Shown: in pieces, positions 37,585 to 46,153 of the stretch
How positions within the stretch are numbered: position 1 is the stretch's first letter
Layout of the letters: each line of letters opens with the position of its first letter
Assembly: GCF_001937445.1 (NCBI RefSeq)
Contig: NZ_MSKS01000006.1
Span: forward strand, 112,047-176,046
Length of the DNA: 64,000 nucleotides
Reading direction: 5' to 3'
Source: Actinomyces oris
GTDB lineage: Bacteria; Actinomycetota; Actinomycetes; Actinomycetales; Actinomycetaceae
Program-made: the position numbers and the translations under genes
The notes under the pieces: generated by a model
Seen by the model: only the letters and a program-made list of their open reading frames with translations
Databases searched by the model: none
Told to the model about the DNA's origin: nothing

Positions 37585-39141
37585 ATGATCGATTCACAGC
37601 ACGACGAGACCACTTCTGCAGCAGCTTCCGGCTCCAAGCCGAGGGCCGCGCAGCAATCGCACGGCCCAGGTTCTGATCGCACGCCCTCCCTGGGACGCCA
37701 GATGCTCGACCGGCTCCGCAGGGGGCGCAAGCCGCGCTTGGGCGCCGTCCTCGTGGCGCTCGTCGCCGTGGTGTCCCTGGCCACCGGGTTCCGGGCCTGC
37801 AACTGCAACCGGGCCTGGACGGAGGTCTCCGCGGCGGCCACGCCGGAGGCCAACCCACTCAAGGGCATGATGCCCTTCGCGCCGTCGGACGCCTCCCACT
37901 CGCCAGCGCTTCAGGACAACGCCCCGCCCTACACGATGGAGTGGCTGACGCTGCCGGTCAGCGACGTCGTCACCGGGCCCGGCTCGTACTCCTGGGACAA
38001 GCTCGATGCGCACCTCAACGCCATCGCCTCGCGCGGGCACCAGGCGGTGCTGCGCTTCTACGTCGACTACCCCGGGCGCCCCAGCGGCATACCGGCCTAC
38101 CTGCTGAGCTCCCACGCGGTGGCGACCCACGAGTACACGTTCAACGGCAACGCGCCGGGCCAGTCGCTGGCGCCGGACTACAACGACCCCGAGATGATGT
38201 CGATGCTCACCGGCTTCATCTCCGCCCTGGGCCAGCAGTACGACGGCGACCCGCGCCTGGCCTTCATCACCCACGGCCTGGTGGGCTTCTGGGGAGAGGG
38301 GCACACCTATCCGATGAACGGCAAGGTCTCCGGGGAGAACCCCTCCGGCGAGAACTGGATGCCGTCGGCGGCCAACCAGAACACCCTCATCGACACCTGG
38401 GACGGAGCCTTCCAGGTGACGCCGACGCTGGCGCGCTACCCGTCCGCGGAGACGGTCAAGCGCGGGGTCGGCTACCACGACGACTCCTTCGGCTACGCGA
38501 CGATGGACACCGCCGACTGGCACTTCCTGCCGCAGCTGAAGCAGGCCAAGGCGGACCAGGCCTGGCAGCAGCACCCGATCGGCGGCGAGGTCTACCCGGG
38601 CATCCAGGAGTGCTCCGTGCGCAACCCGGGCAGCTGCATGGCCTCGGGCTCCAACGGAGGAACGGTGGACATCAACGCCTCCATCAAGGCCACGCACGCG
38701 AGCTGGCTGGTGGACAACTGGGCCTTCACCACGACGCTCAACAGCTCCGAGCGCGAGCGGACCGTGCAGGCCTCCGCCGAGACCGGCTACGACCTGGCGG
38801 TGGCGCGCTGGCGGATGCGCAACGGCAAGGTCGAGGTGCAGATCGCCAACAACGGGGTGGCGCCCTTCTACTACAACTGGAACGTGGAGGCGGTGGCCAT
38901 CAACACCTCCAACGGCATGGAGGTCGGGCGCACCACACTCAGCGGCGACCTGCGCAAGATCGCAGTCGGCAAGACCCAGACCTTCTCCGGGCAGCTCCCG
39001 GCGGACCCGGCTGGACAAAACACGATCCTGGTGCGCGTGGTCAACCCGCTGGAGTCGGGTCAGCCGCTGCGCTTCTCCAGCGCCGGCCAGGACCAGACGC
39101 TTCCCGGCTACCTCACCCTGGGCCGCACCCCCACCAAGTAG
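37585..39141 (+). CDS. Membrane-anchored extracellular DUF4832-like protein
   Basis: The 518-residue protein has a cytoplasmic N-terminal tail of ~50 residues rich in Arg/Ser, one transmembrane helix (LGAVLVALVAVVSLATGF) and a large outer region. That region has the look of a TIM-barrel glycoside-hydrolase-like fold (MEWLTLPVSDV, AVLRFYVDYPG, ITHGLVGFWGEGH with a candidate catalytic glutamate) followed by a beta-sandwich (~390-500), matching the DUF4874/DUF4832 arrangement. No substrate is known. It is transcribed divergently from serC. A CNCN cysteine pair follows the helix. Confidence 0.65.
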   Translation: MIDSQHDETTSAAASGSKPRAAQQSHGPGSDRTPSLGRQMLDRLRRGRKPRLGAVLVALVAVVSLATGFRACNCNRAWTEVSAAATPEANPLKGMMPFAPSDASHSPALQDNAPPYTMEWLTLPVSDVVTGPGSYSWDKLDAHLNAIASRGHQAVLRFYVDYPGRPSGIPAYLLSSHAVATHEYTFNGNAPGQSLAPDYNDPEMMSMLTGFISALGQQYDGDPRLAFITHGLVGFWGEGHTYPMNGKVSGENPSGENWMPSAANQNTLIDTWDGAFQVTPTLARYPSAETVKRGVGYHDDSFGYATMDTADWHFLPQLKQAKADQAWQQHPIGGEVYPGIQECSVRNPGSCMASGSNGGTVDINASIKATHASWLVDNWAFTTTLNSSERERTVQASAETGYDLAVARWRMRNGKVEVQIANNGVAPFYYNWNVEAVAINTSNGMEVGRTTLSGDLRKIAVGKTQTFSGQLPADPAGQNTILVRVVNPLESGQPLRFSSAGQDQTLPGYLTLGRTPTK

Positions 39142-39314
39142 GCCGGGGCCCGACGGCGGAGTCCTGACGGAATGCCGGTGGGTCCTGGCGGGGCCCGGCC
39201 CGGAGCCGGCTCGGAGCCGGCCGAGAGCCGGCCGCCCCGGGCCGGGTCCGGGTGGCCGCCTGAGGCGCCGTCATTCCCCGGTCGTCCTCCGCTCATCCTC
39301 TGTACTGTGGTCCC

Positions 39315-40241
39315 ATGCATGAGGATCGGATTGTGGGCAGTCTCCTGGGGCTGGCAGTGGGCGACGCCCTGGGTACCACCGTCGAGTTCCAGGCCCGTGA
39401 CTCCTTCTCGCCGGTCACCGACATGGTGGGTGGCGGGGTGTTCCGTCTGGCGCCCGGGCAGTGGACTGACGACACGTCCATGGCGCTGTGCATCGCCGCG
39501 AGCCTGGTGGAGACCGGGGCCTACGATCCCCGCGACCAGCTGGCCCGGTTTGTCCACTGGTACCGCGACGGGTACCTCAGCAGCACGGGCCGGTGCTTCG
39601 ACATCGGCAACCAGACCCTCACCGCCCTGGGGGAGTTCGAGGCCACCGGCGAGCCCTACCGCATGACGGCTGGTGGGATGAGCGCGGGCAACGGGTCGCT
39701 GATGCGCCTGGCACCGGTCGCAATGGCCTTCTGCGACGACCTCGAGACTGCGGGGCGGCTCTGCGCCGACAGCTCGCGCACCACCCATCCCGCCGTCGAG
39801 TGCGTTGAGGCGTGCGGGGCCTACGGCCGGCTGATCGCGGCCGCCATCCAGGGGGCGTCGCACGCACAGCTGCATGCGCTGGCCGCCGACCTGGCCGGGC
39901 AGGTGACCAGCCCCGAGCTGGCGGCGATCCTGAGTGGCTCCTACCGGGTCAAGGAGCGCGAGGACATCTCGTCGTCGGGCTACGTCCTGCACAGCCTGGA
40001 GGCGGCGCTGTGGGCTTTGGCCAGGACCGACACCTTCCTCGACGGGGCGCTGCTGGCCGTGAACCTGGGCGACGACGCCGACACCGTCGGGGCCATCTAC
40101 GGTCAGCTGGCTGGGGCGCTGTACGGGCGCAGCGGCATCCCGGAGGGCTGGCTGGCCCGTCTCCACGACGCCAGGATGATCGAGGACCTGGCGGCGGGGA
40201 TCGCGGGGCGGGTCGGAACCTTCAAGGTCGCGGCCGGCTGA
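39315..40241 (+). CDS. ADP-ribosylglycohydrolase family protein
   Basis: The 308-residue protein belongs to the DraG/ARH family, which removes ADP-ribose from proteins or other acceptors using two magnesium ions. Metal-binding motifs are present at both ends: GQWTDDTSMAL (~residues 46-56) and NLGDDADTVGAIYG (~253-266), along with the start motif GSLLGLAVGDALGT. The target is unknown. It lies next to the CRISPR array, but nothing in the sequence links it functionally to Cas genes. The upstream gap contains dense GAGCCGGC palindromes (39200-39235). Confidence 0.88.
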   Translation: MHEDRIVGSLLGLAVGDALGTTVEFQARDSFSPVTDMVGGGVFRLAPGQWTDDTSMALCIAASLVETGAYDPRDQLARFVHWYRDGYLSSTGRCFDIGNQTLTALGEFEATGEPYRMTAGGMSAGNGSLMRLAPVAMAFCDDLETAGRLCADSSRTTHPAVECVEACGAYGRLIAAAIQGASHAQLHALAADLAGQVTSPELAAILSGSYRVKEREDISSSGYVLHSLEAALWALARTDTFLDGALLAVNLGDDADTVGAIYGQLAGALYGRSGIPEGWLARLHDARMIEDLAAGIAGRVGTFKVAAG

Positions 40242-40273
40242 GGAGCGGCCGCTGACAGCGGTCTGGCGGGGCG

Positions 40274-40401
40274 TCAGTGTCCACAACGCTGACATTAACG
40301 CCACTCCGATGCGACAATCCAAGAAAGAACCGCGGAATTCCAACGATTCCTACTGGGCCTTCCGACGACGGGACCGCTAATGTCAGCACCGTGGACACTG
40401 A
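40274..40401. repeat. 128-bp MITE-like element with 24-bp terminal inverted repeats
   Basis: The ends TCAGTGTCCAC...GCTGACATTA (40274-40297) and its complement (40378-40401) match at 21 of 24 positions; the three mismatches are central. The inside is too short to encode a protein. The ends look like insertion sequence termini, so this is a candidate non-autonomous element or a decayed IS. No target duplication is evident. Confidence 0.55.
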
Positions 40402-40529
40402 GCTGCTGACGTACTCGACTCCGCGAGGTCCTGCGTGGTCTCAGCGGCGGAGCCGGGTGCCCTCATCTCAGGTCCTGCCCATGACAGCGTCGACCGCAGG
40501 TCCGTGTACCCCGCTTACGCGAGGCTGAC

Positions 40530-40684
40530 GCACTGCGGCTCACCTGGCCGCCGGACGGTAACGGCAAGCACCGGAAGTGAGAGACGGCGGGGATTGAAAA
40601 TGGAACTAGCATCTTCAATCCCCGCCCTCCTGGTCAGGGTACATCCTCTCGGGAAGGAACACCATGACTGAGACCGGCCGCCGC
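40530..40684 (+). repeat. Array-interrupting 155-bp element, copy 1
   Basis: This block and copy 2 (41240-41393) are near-identical direct repeats. It contains a hairpin with 13-base arms (40586-40598 and 40614-40626), then a ribosome binding site (GGGAAGGAACACC) and an ATG at 40664 opening MTETGRRRVMIASLAAAII, a typical signal-peptide start that runs into the next CRISPR repeat and stops at 40747. It appears to be the 5' end of a lost gene caught in the array. Confidence 0.8.
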
Positions 40685-41239
40685 CGCGTCATGATCGCCT
40701 CGCTGGCCGCCGCCATCATCCCCATACCCCCGCGTACGCGGGGCTGACATGAGAGCGGCCCGGCGGTTGTCGAGGTAGGTGCCTCTACCCCCGCATATAC
40801 AGGGCTGACCTTCTCGGGCTGGCGGCCCGGATGCGGGACCAGCCTCTATCCCCGCGTGCACGGGGCTGACCGTACCCGTAATCTTGTAGGCTACGTCATC
40901 GGTGCCTCTACCCCCGCTTACGCGGGGCTGACGACAGGCCGTAGACGGTCTTGTCGGCGTACTCCCCTCCACCCCCGCATACGCGGGGCTGACCCAATGG
41001 CAGTGAATGCCGACAACGTACTCGGCCCTCTACCCCCGCGTGCGCGAGGCTGACCCGGGCTACACCCCTGGCAAGGACATCTACCACCCTCTACCCCCGC
41101 ATGCGCGGGGCTGACACCCACTTGGCCCATCCGATGAGCGTGTCTGTCCCTTTACCCCCGGCATACACGGGGCTGACACGGTTACCGTGCGCTGCGCCTT
41201 CGCCGTCAACCCTCGACCCCCCGCGTACGCGGGGCTGAA

Positions 41240-41393
41240 GCACTGCGGCTCACCTGGCCGCCGGACGGTGACGGCAAGCACCGGAAGTAAGAGACGGCGG
41301 GGGTTGAAAATGACCGAACCATCTTCAATCCCCGCCCTCCTGGTCAGGGTACACCTCTCGGGAAGGAACACCATGACTGAGACCGGCCGCCGC
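41240..41393 (+). repeat. Array-interrupting 154-bp element, copy 2
   Basis: Direct repeat of copy 1 with a few substitutions and one single-base deletion. The hairpin arms (41296-41308 and 41324-41336) are kept, with one change that still allows a G-T pair, while the loop has diverged. The ribosome binding site and ATG are kept, but the coding part ends after MTETGRR. Both copies directly follow a mutated repeat end (CTGAC or CTGAA then GCACTGCGG). Confidence 0.8.
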
Positions 41394-42056
41394 TATCCTC
41401 CCTCTACCCCCACATGCGCGGGGCTGACGAGATGCACACGACGGGGCCTTTCACTGAGCAGCCTCTACCCCCGCGCACGCGGGGCTGACAAGAACCGCGC
41501 GGTGCACGGCTTCGACTTCACGCCTTTACCCCCGCATGCACGGGGCTGACAGCCGACACCTGGTTCAGCACGTCGATTCGCTGCCTCTACCCCCGCATAC
41601 GCGGGGCTGACTCAATGCCGTCCTTGTCGATCCACCCAACCTCCCCTCTACCCCCGCGTGCGCGGGGCTGACAGACTCATGAGCTTCTTGTCGTACCCGG
41701 TAGAGCCTCTACCCCCGCGTGCGCGGGGCTGACTCAATACCAGCCGCATAGAGGCCGCTATCCCGCCCTCTACCCCCGCGTGCGCGGGGCTGACCGCGGC
41801 TCGCGGCGTGCAGTGTGGTACGCGTGGCCTCTACCCCCGCGTGCGCGGGGCTGACAACTCGGGCCACTGCTGGAAGAACTTCGCCTCGCCTCTACCCCCG
41901 CGTGCGCGGGGCTGACACACGCAAGCCGACCGGGCAGGTCTCCTGGCCGCCTCTACCCCCGCGTGCGCGGGGCTGACGCCACCTGCCCTCTCCACGCCCC
42001 CAGCCCCCAGCCTCTACCCCCGCGTGCGCGGGGCTGACACTTGCTGACCTGCGATG

Positions 42057-43373
42057 TTAATCGGTTCGGGGGCGCCGCGGGTTCACTGCCAAGGTGGTGG
42101 CTCCCAGGGGAACCATGAGGGTGCCGTCGAAGACCACCGGCCCGGGCACCTCCGCGTCGAAGGCGACCGAGACGTGCCAGCGCCCGTTGTCCTCCTGCAC
42201 ATCGACACTTCCGTCGCTTCGCGACTCTGAGTGACGCTCGACCTCAACGAGTCCGCAACCGAGCCCCGAGGCGCATTCCTCGAGTATGTCCATGATGCCT
42301 TCAGGTTCCTCCGCCGTCGGCACAACGGTGGTCCACAGCGACGATGGAGCGGTGGCGGCCCGCAGAACTCGAGGCAGAGAAGCCATCGTCCTGGTCTCGG
42401 CGAGTCTGGCCTCAACCACCCCCGTTCTCACCGCGAGTCCCACGGATGGAAGCCGAGGCCCCCCGGCCACGAGCACCCCCCGCAGGACGGGCAGGTGACG
42501 GCGGCCCAGTCCACCGATGAGTGGCAGCATCCAGCCTGTTTCTTCAAGGGAGTCTCGCAGCTGCTCCATGACGAGAGCAGCGTCGGAGGCATGCACCAGA
42601 ATTGCGCCTTGTCGCCCACTGTGGGGCATTCGGTAGAGCGAGCACGTGCGCAGCAGCTCCCGAGTATCAGGCGCAGCCCCATCACCGGACTGCACACCCA
42701 CGAGCCGGTAGGGAGCGGTGGGTCGCACGCCCATATACGGATGCGTCCCCGTCACGGTGCTGCGGCGCCGCTCCTCCTCGCGGGCGTCCAAAGCAGCCAG
42801 GAGTCCTTCCGTTCCCACCCGCAGCTGAATCCAGCCCGTCGGGTCCGGTTCCCAACAGAAATGGCCAGGTGGCACCTCGACAGCACCGTCGACGACGTCG
42901 AGCAGCACGGGTGAGGTCGGACGCCCGAGGTACTCCACAAACCGCGCCACCTTCTGCAGAATGCCCAGATCGACTGGGCCATCAACGGCGAAGGTCCAAC
43001 GCACGACGTCGTCCCGGCCGGTACCGACCATCATGCCGCACTCGGGATCTTTCGCCTGCTTCTCCAGGAGGCGGTCGTTTCGGTCGACAATCCCGGTCGG
43101 CGAACCGTTCTTGTCCATCTTCAACTCGTTGTTGACGGGAACCCACCGCCGGTAACCGATCTGACGCTCACCGGCCAGAGGGGCGGTGATCCGTGGAGGA
43201 AGGCATCGGAAGAGAGCCTCGACCTCGGTGATGCCTTCTCCGAGGCCATGGGCGGCAGACAGCATCGCGGCCAGTACCCGCGCTGGAGCCGGCGGCCATT
43301 CGGCGCGCCCTTCTCCATCGTGCGCGTTGAACTCTCCGAGGGGGAACGAGGCCGTGATGGTCGGATCACTCAT
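42057..43373 (-). CDS. csb2: CRISPR-associated protein Csb2 (Cas5, subtype I-G/I-U)
   Basis: This is a 438-residue GSU0054-type protein, the Cas5 subunit that caps the crRNA 5' handle in the I-G (formerly I-U) effector. The family start is clear: ITASFPLGEFNAHDGEGRAE then WPPAPARVLAAML, and later LPPRITAP and RQIGYRRWVPV. In typical I-G systems Csb2 also carries the Cas6 activity; here a separate Cas6e-like gene lies two genes upstream, and the usual histidine-rich HTRHYMP-like segment reads GYRRWVPV. ATG 43373 overlaps the csb1 stop by eight bases. The array begins 18 bases after its stop. Confidence 0.85.
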   Translation of the reverse strand: MSDPTITASFPLGEFNAHDGEGRAEWPPAPARVLAAMLSAAHGLGEGITEVEALFRCLPPRITAPLAGERQIGYRRWVPVNNELKMDKNGSPTGIVDRNDRLLEKQAKDPECGMMVGTGRDDVVRWTFAVDGPVDLGILQKVARFVEYLGRPTSPVLLDVVDGAVEVPPGHFCWEPDPTGWIQLRVGTEGLLAALDAREEERRRSTVTGTHPYMGVRPTAPYRLVGVQSGDGAAPDTRELLRTCSLYRMPHSGRQGAILVHASDAALVMEQLRDSLEETGWMLPLIGGLGRRHLPVLRGVLVAGGPRLPSVGLAVRTGVVEARLAETRTMASLPRVLRAATAPSSLWTTVVPTAEEPEGIMDILEECASGLGCGLVEVERHSESRSDGSVDVQEDNGRWHVSVAFDAEVPGPVVFDGTLMVPLGATTLAVNPRRPRTD

Positions 43374-44577
43374 CACTGCGTCCGTCAGTCTTGCGCCCGT
43401 CGACATCCAGGATGATCTTTCCCAGCGGGGAGTTGTGGGTGATCGTGACCGTGGTGGCGCCGTTCCAACCGATCTCCTGACCCAGGTCACGCACGAGGTC
43501 CACCAGCTCATCAACCTCCGGCAGTGCGAGGGGCTCGGAGGGTGCTCCGTGCCTCTCGACCTTGACCTCGAGGCCCGGCTCGCGCAGACGCAGTTCCGCC
43601 CCTGCGCGCAGGTCCAGCCGTTCCTGCAGCAGTCGGTACAGCAGCAGGGTCAGGCTGACCACCAGCGCTCGCGCAGGCTCCGAGCGAGAGAAGGCGAATG
43701 TCCTCAACCCAGCAAGGGAGAAGAAGGCCTTCCCCACGATAGAGTCGTACGTTAAATCTGACGGAGCCTCAGAAATATCAAGCGGAGGCAACGATCCAAT
43801 CCCCAGAGCGGAAAGCTTTACTCCACGAATCGTCGTTTTATTACTGGTTGCCGCGAAGAGCGGATCCGTTTTCCCGGCCATACGACGGCGCTCAGACACG
43901 CCAGTCGCAATAATCTCCGACGTGAACAGTCTCGCAGAACGCGACTCCGCAGGGTTCATGACGTAGTAACCAAGATATTTGTCTCGCGTCGCATTCAGCT
44001 CACCAGCATCCTTGCGCCCACTTTTCTTCCCTCCCTTATTGGCTTCATCAACAGCCTTCTGGGAGCGCTTCGTCTGCGAGTGCCACCATCCGAAGGGAAT
44101 CGCTGTGGGGAATCCAGTGAGCAGAGCATCCGGCTGGGAGCGAGTGGCATTCTGAATTCCCTCAAAATCGACCCCCTTGGCGGTGAGCTCGTCTCGTATG
44201 AGCCTCCACGTGGCGTCGGCCTGCCGGTGCGAGAGCTCCACGGAGGTGGTCAGCACCTCTCCGTCCTCATCGACGAGGACCACCATGGGGAAACCCAGCA
44301 CCTCAGCGAGGGTGTTGGTTCCCCCTCTGAAGCGACTAGCGAGAAGCACCTCGCACCGCGAGGCCTGGGATCCCCACGTATCAATTGTGGCCGCCTTCCC
44401 ATCGTCGACAGTTTCAAAGAAGCCGACAATCTTGCCGTCCTGACGGATCGTGCCCGCCGGCGGTGTCACGGTCATTCCTGCCAATGAGTCGTATTTACTG
44501 GTCACGCTGATTCCAGCCACCGCACCCTCCTCCATAAGGGCACCGATGGTGGAGCGAAATTCCTGAGCCGTCGTCAT
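43366..44577 (-). CDS. csb1: CRISPR-associated protein Csb1 (Cas7, subtype I-G/I-U)
   Basis: The 403-residue protein corresponds to Csb1 (GSU0053), the Cas7-like backbone of the I-G effector complex. Recognisable family segments are DTWGSQASRCEVLL, VELSHRQADATWRLI, FPTAIPFGWWHS and RLFTSEIIATGV. An ideal AAGGAG lies eight bases before ATG 44577. The stretch 43740-44060 is noticeably poorer in G+C than the surrounding genes, which suggests acquisition of the operon by transfer. It is coupled to csb2. Confidence 0.87.
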   Translation of the reverse strand: MTTAQEFRSTIGALMEEGAVAGISVTSKYDSLAGMTVTPPAGTIRQDGKIVGFFETVDDGKAATIDTWGSQASRCEVLLASRFRGGTNTLAEVLGFPMVVLVDEDGEVLTTSVELSHRQADATWRLIRDELTAKGVDFEGIQNATRSQPDALLTGFPTAIPFGWWHSQTKRSQKAVDEANKGGKKSGRKDAGELNATRDKYLGYYVMNPAESRSARLFTSEIIATGVSERRRMAGKTDPLFAATSNKTTIRGVKLSALGIGSLPPLDISEAPSDLTYDSIVGKAFFSLAGLRTFAFSRSEPARALVVSLTLLLYRLLQERLDLRAGAELRLREPGLEVKVERHGAPSEPLALPEVDELVDLVRDLGQEIGWNGATTVTITHNSPLGKIILDVDGRKTDGRSDE

Positions 44578-44641
44578 CGTCCAAACTCCTTATCTGCATA
44601 TCTATTGTCATACTGGTCGAGCACCACTCTCATTCACGCCC

Positions 44642-45217
44642 TCACAGCACCAGAGGCATTCCGTAGCCGTAGGCCTTCCCCCTCCCGATGCCCTGGTGGT
44701 AGGCGGATGCGCCAGTCTCACTGATACTGTTCACCGTGCCGGTGAGGTCCCGGAGCGTGAAGGAGCGTCCGCCTCGTCGGCCCACGAACCACCTCGGCGA
44801 GACCGTCAGCTCACTGACCTCCAGACCATGGCGCTCCAGCAAATCGGTGGCCCATCCGTGAGCTTCTTCGTCGAGGACGGCGCGAACGCGGTTCTTTCCG
44901 GATTCATCGGCATGACGCTTCTCAGCCACCACTCGAACAGTGAAGCGCTGACCGACAGCGAACCCTGACGGCGCCTCGATGGCCTGCGTTCCGGGCAGAT
45001 CGATATCGGCCCGGAATCTGATGACCAGGGAACCCTTCCGCCCGCCGTACTCGGTTGGTAGGGCCAGGCGGTACAGGACGCCGAGGTCTGCGCGAATCGA
45101 CCGCGAAGCGCCTCTGAGATCCGGCAAGTACGACATGGCGCGGCGATGGACGGCATCAGGTGTCTCCAGGTCCGATAGCGCCTTCGCCAGCGGGAGGACT
45201 GCGATCTGATCAGGCAT
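44642..45217 (-). CDS. cas6e: Cas6e-like crRNA-processing endoribonuclease
   Basis: The 191-residue protein resembles Cas6e (Cse3/CasE) of type I-E. The N-terminal helix LSDLETPDAVHRRAMSYLPD carries the expected catalytic His24; GVLYRL follows, and the middle FTVRVVAEKRHADESGKNR matches the Cas6e region ending in GKR. The C-terminal glycine-rich loop GIGRGKAYGYGMPLVL is diagnostic. It should cut the array transcript at the base of the CCCCGC/GCGGGG hairpin. Finding it inside a csb1/csb2 operon is unusual, since Csb2 normally provides this activity. It starts 24 bases after the upstream gene. Confidence 0.85.
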   Translation of the reverse strand: MPDQIAVLPLAKALSDLETPDAVHRRAMSYLPDLRGASRSIRADLGVLYRLALPTEYGGRKGSLVIRFRADIDLPGTQAIEAPSGFAVGQRFTVRVVAEKRHADESGKNRVRAVLDEEAHGWATDLLERHGLEVSELTVSPRWFVGRRGGRSFTLRDLTGTVNSISETGASAYHQGIGRGKAYGYGMPLVL

Positions 45218-45241
45218 GGGTTGTTGTCACCTCTTTCTCTC

Positions 45242-46153
45242 TCATGCCCCGGGGTGGGCGGGCCCGAACGATGTCACTTTGGCCGTAGAACCGGTGCCGC
45301 GAATGAGGGATGTCCACCGGCGCCACGGCAGTTCGGGCGGTGGGGACTCGTGCAGATCGATGATCGCCTCCGTCGTGAGGGGAACCGGGTGCAGCACCCA
45401 GGTAAGGGCCTTGGCCGGATACTCTCGCGTCATCTCACGCTGCTGCGGCTGGAGGAGCAGGTGCCCGCAGAAGGCCAGGAGATCCACGAGCGGGTAAACG
45501 TCGCACTCCTCCGATCCGCTGGTAATACGCGGGGTCGCCTGGCTGGCGGAGAAGCGCAGCCCCGGCTTGGCCCGAGCAACGGCAAGGTCACCGTGCACAA
45601 GTCGATCAAGGTGTGCCGCCCCCGCAGCGACAGCATCGTCGGCAGTGGCCCGTGACGCACCCATGAGCCTCCAGGTGTCCTGCACCGACTTGGCGGTATG
45701 GCTCTTGCCGCTGAGCAAGGTCAACGCCGAGGAGCGGACCTGGAGATCCTGCATGCCCGTACTCTTCAACCGCTCGGCTGACGTCGCTGACGTATCGAAG
45801 ACGGCTACCGGCCCACATGCCCTGAGGTCGCTCGTCTTGTCGGCGGCCTGCCAGCCGGCATGTGACAGGACGTTGACCGCAGATCGCGTGGGCGTCGTCG
45901 TGGTAATACCGCGCAACCCACGCTCCCCGAGGCCCCAGGTTCGCTCCACCAGGCCACGAGCGGCTACCTTCACCAGCTCATCCGTGTCCCCGCCATAGCC
46001 GACGACGGGGACTGCCTCCCCCTCGAAACGGAGCGTCGCCCCCGGCAGTAACGAGACCAGTCCCCAGGTCGCCAGAACATAGGCTGCGCGATTTCCCGGC
46101 AGCGCAGTCAGGCGGTACTCGGCAGGCTCATCAGGGCATTGCACGCTACTCAT
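45242..46153 (-). CDS. Putative small Cas8/Csb3-type subunit of the CRISPR effector
   Basis: The 303-residue protein lies between cas3 and cas6e; its ATG overlaps the cas3 stop by eight bases. Its N-terminus (LTALPGNRAAYVLATWGLVS) resembles the opening of Csx17/Csb3/Cas8-type proteins, where a NP-x-x-x-LA-x-LGLL-like segment is seen. No other motif is recognised. By elimination it is the candidate large subunit that would read the PAM, although it is much shorter than Csx17. The assignment rests mainly on gene position. Confidence 0.55.
   Translation of the reverse strand: MSSVQCPDEPAEYRLTALPGNRAAYVLATWGLVSLLPGATLRFEGEAVPVVGYGGDTDELVKVAARGLVERTWGLGERGLRGITTTTPTRSAVNVLSHAGWQAADKTSDLRACGPVAVFDTSATSAERLKSTGMQDLQVRSSALTLLSGKSHTAKSVQDTWRLMGASRATADDAVAAGAAHLDRLVHGDLAVARAKPGLRFSASQATPRITSGSEECDVYPLVDLLAFCGHLLLQPQQREMTREYPAKALTWVLHPVPLTTEAIIDLHESPPPELPWRRWTSLIRGTGSTAKVTSFGPAHPGA

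Larger units (their letters stand above)
40505..42038 (-). CRISPR. CRISPR array, 20 repeats plus one degenerate, I-E-like repeats
   Basis: Repeats of 28 bases alternate with 33-base spacers (period 61). On the plus strand the repeat is CCTCTACCCCCGCGTGC followed by GCGGGGCTGAC. Copies 41645-42038 are identical, while those toward 40505 are increasingly changed, so the leader end is at 42038. Read on the minus strand the repeat is GTCAGCCCCGCGCACGC then GGGGGTAGAGG, with a hairpin stem CCCCGC/GCGGGG and an 8-base handle, as in type I-E. Two blocks occur: 40721-41239 (9 repeats, 8 spacers) and 41401-42038 (11 repeats, 10 spacers), separated by a 155-bp element; a second copy of it separates the degenerate repeat at 40505-40529. 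The array follows csb2 by 18 bases. Confidence 0.97.

Noticed and set aside
39315..40241. ADP-ribosylglycohydrolase as part of the CRISPR defence system
   Set aside because: It is on the opposite strand, separated by a MITE-like element and array trailer, with no sequence link to Cas genes.
40856..41549. Short proteins rich in PRIRG/PAYAGLT-like repeats over the array
   Set aside because: They are translations of CRISPR repeats, a known annotation artefact.
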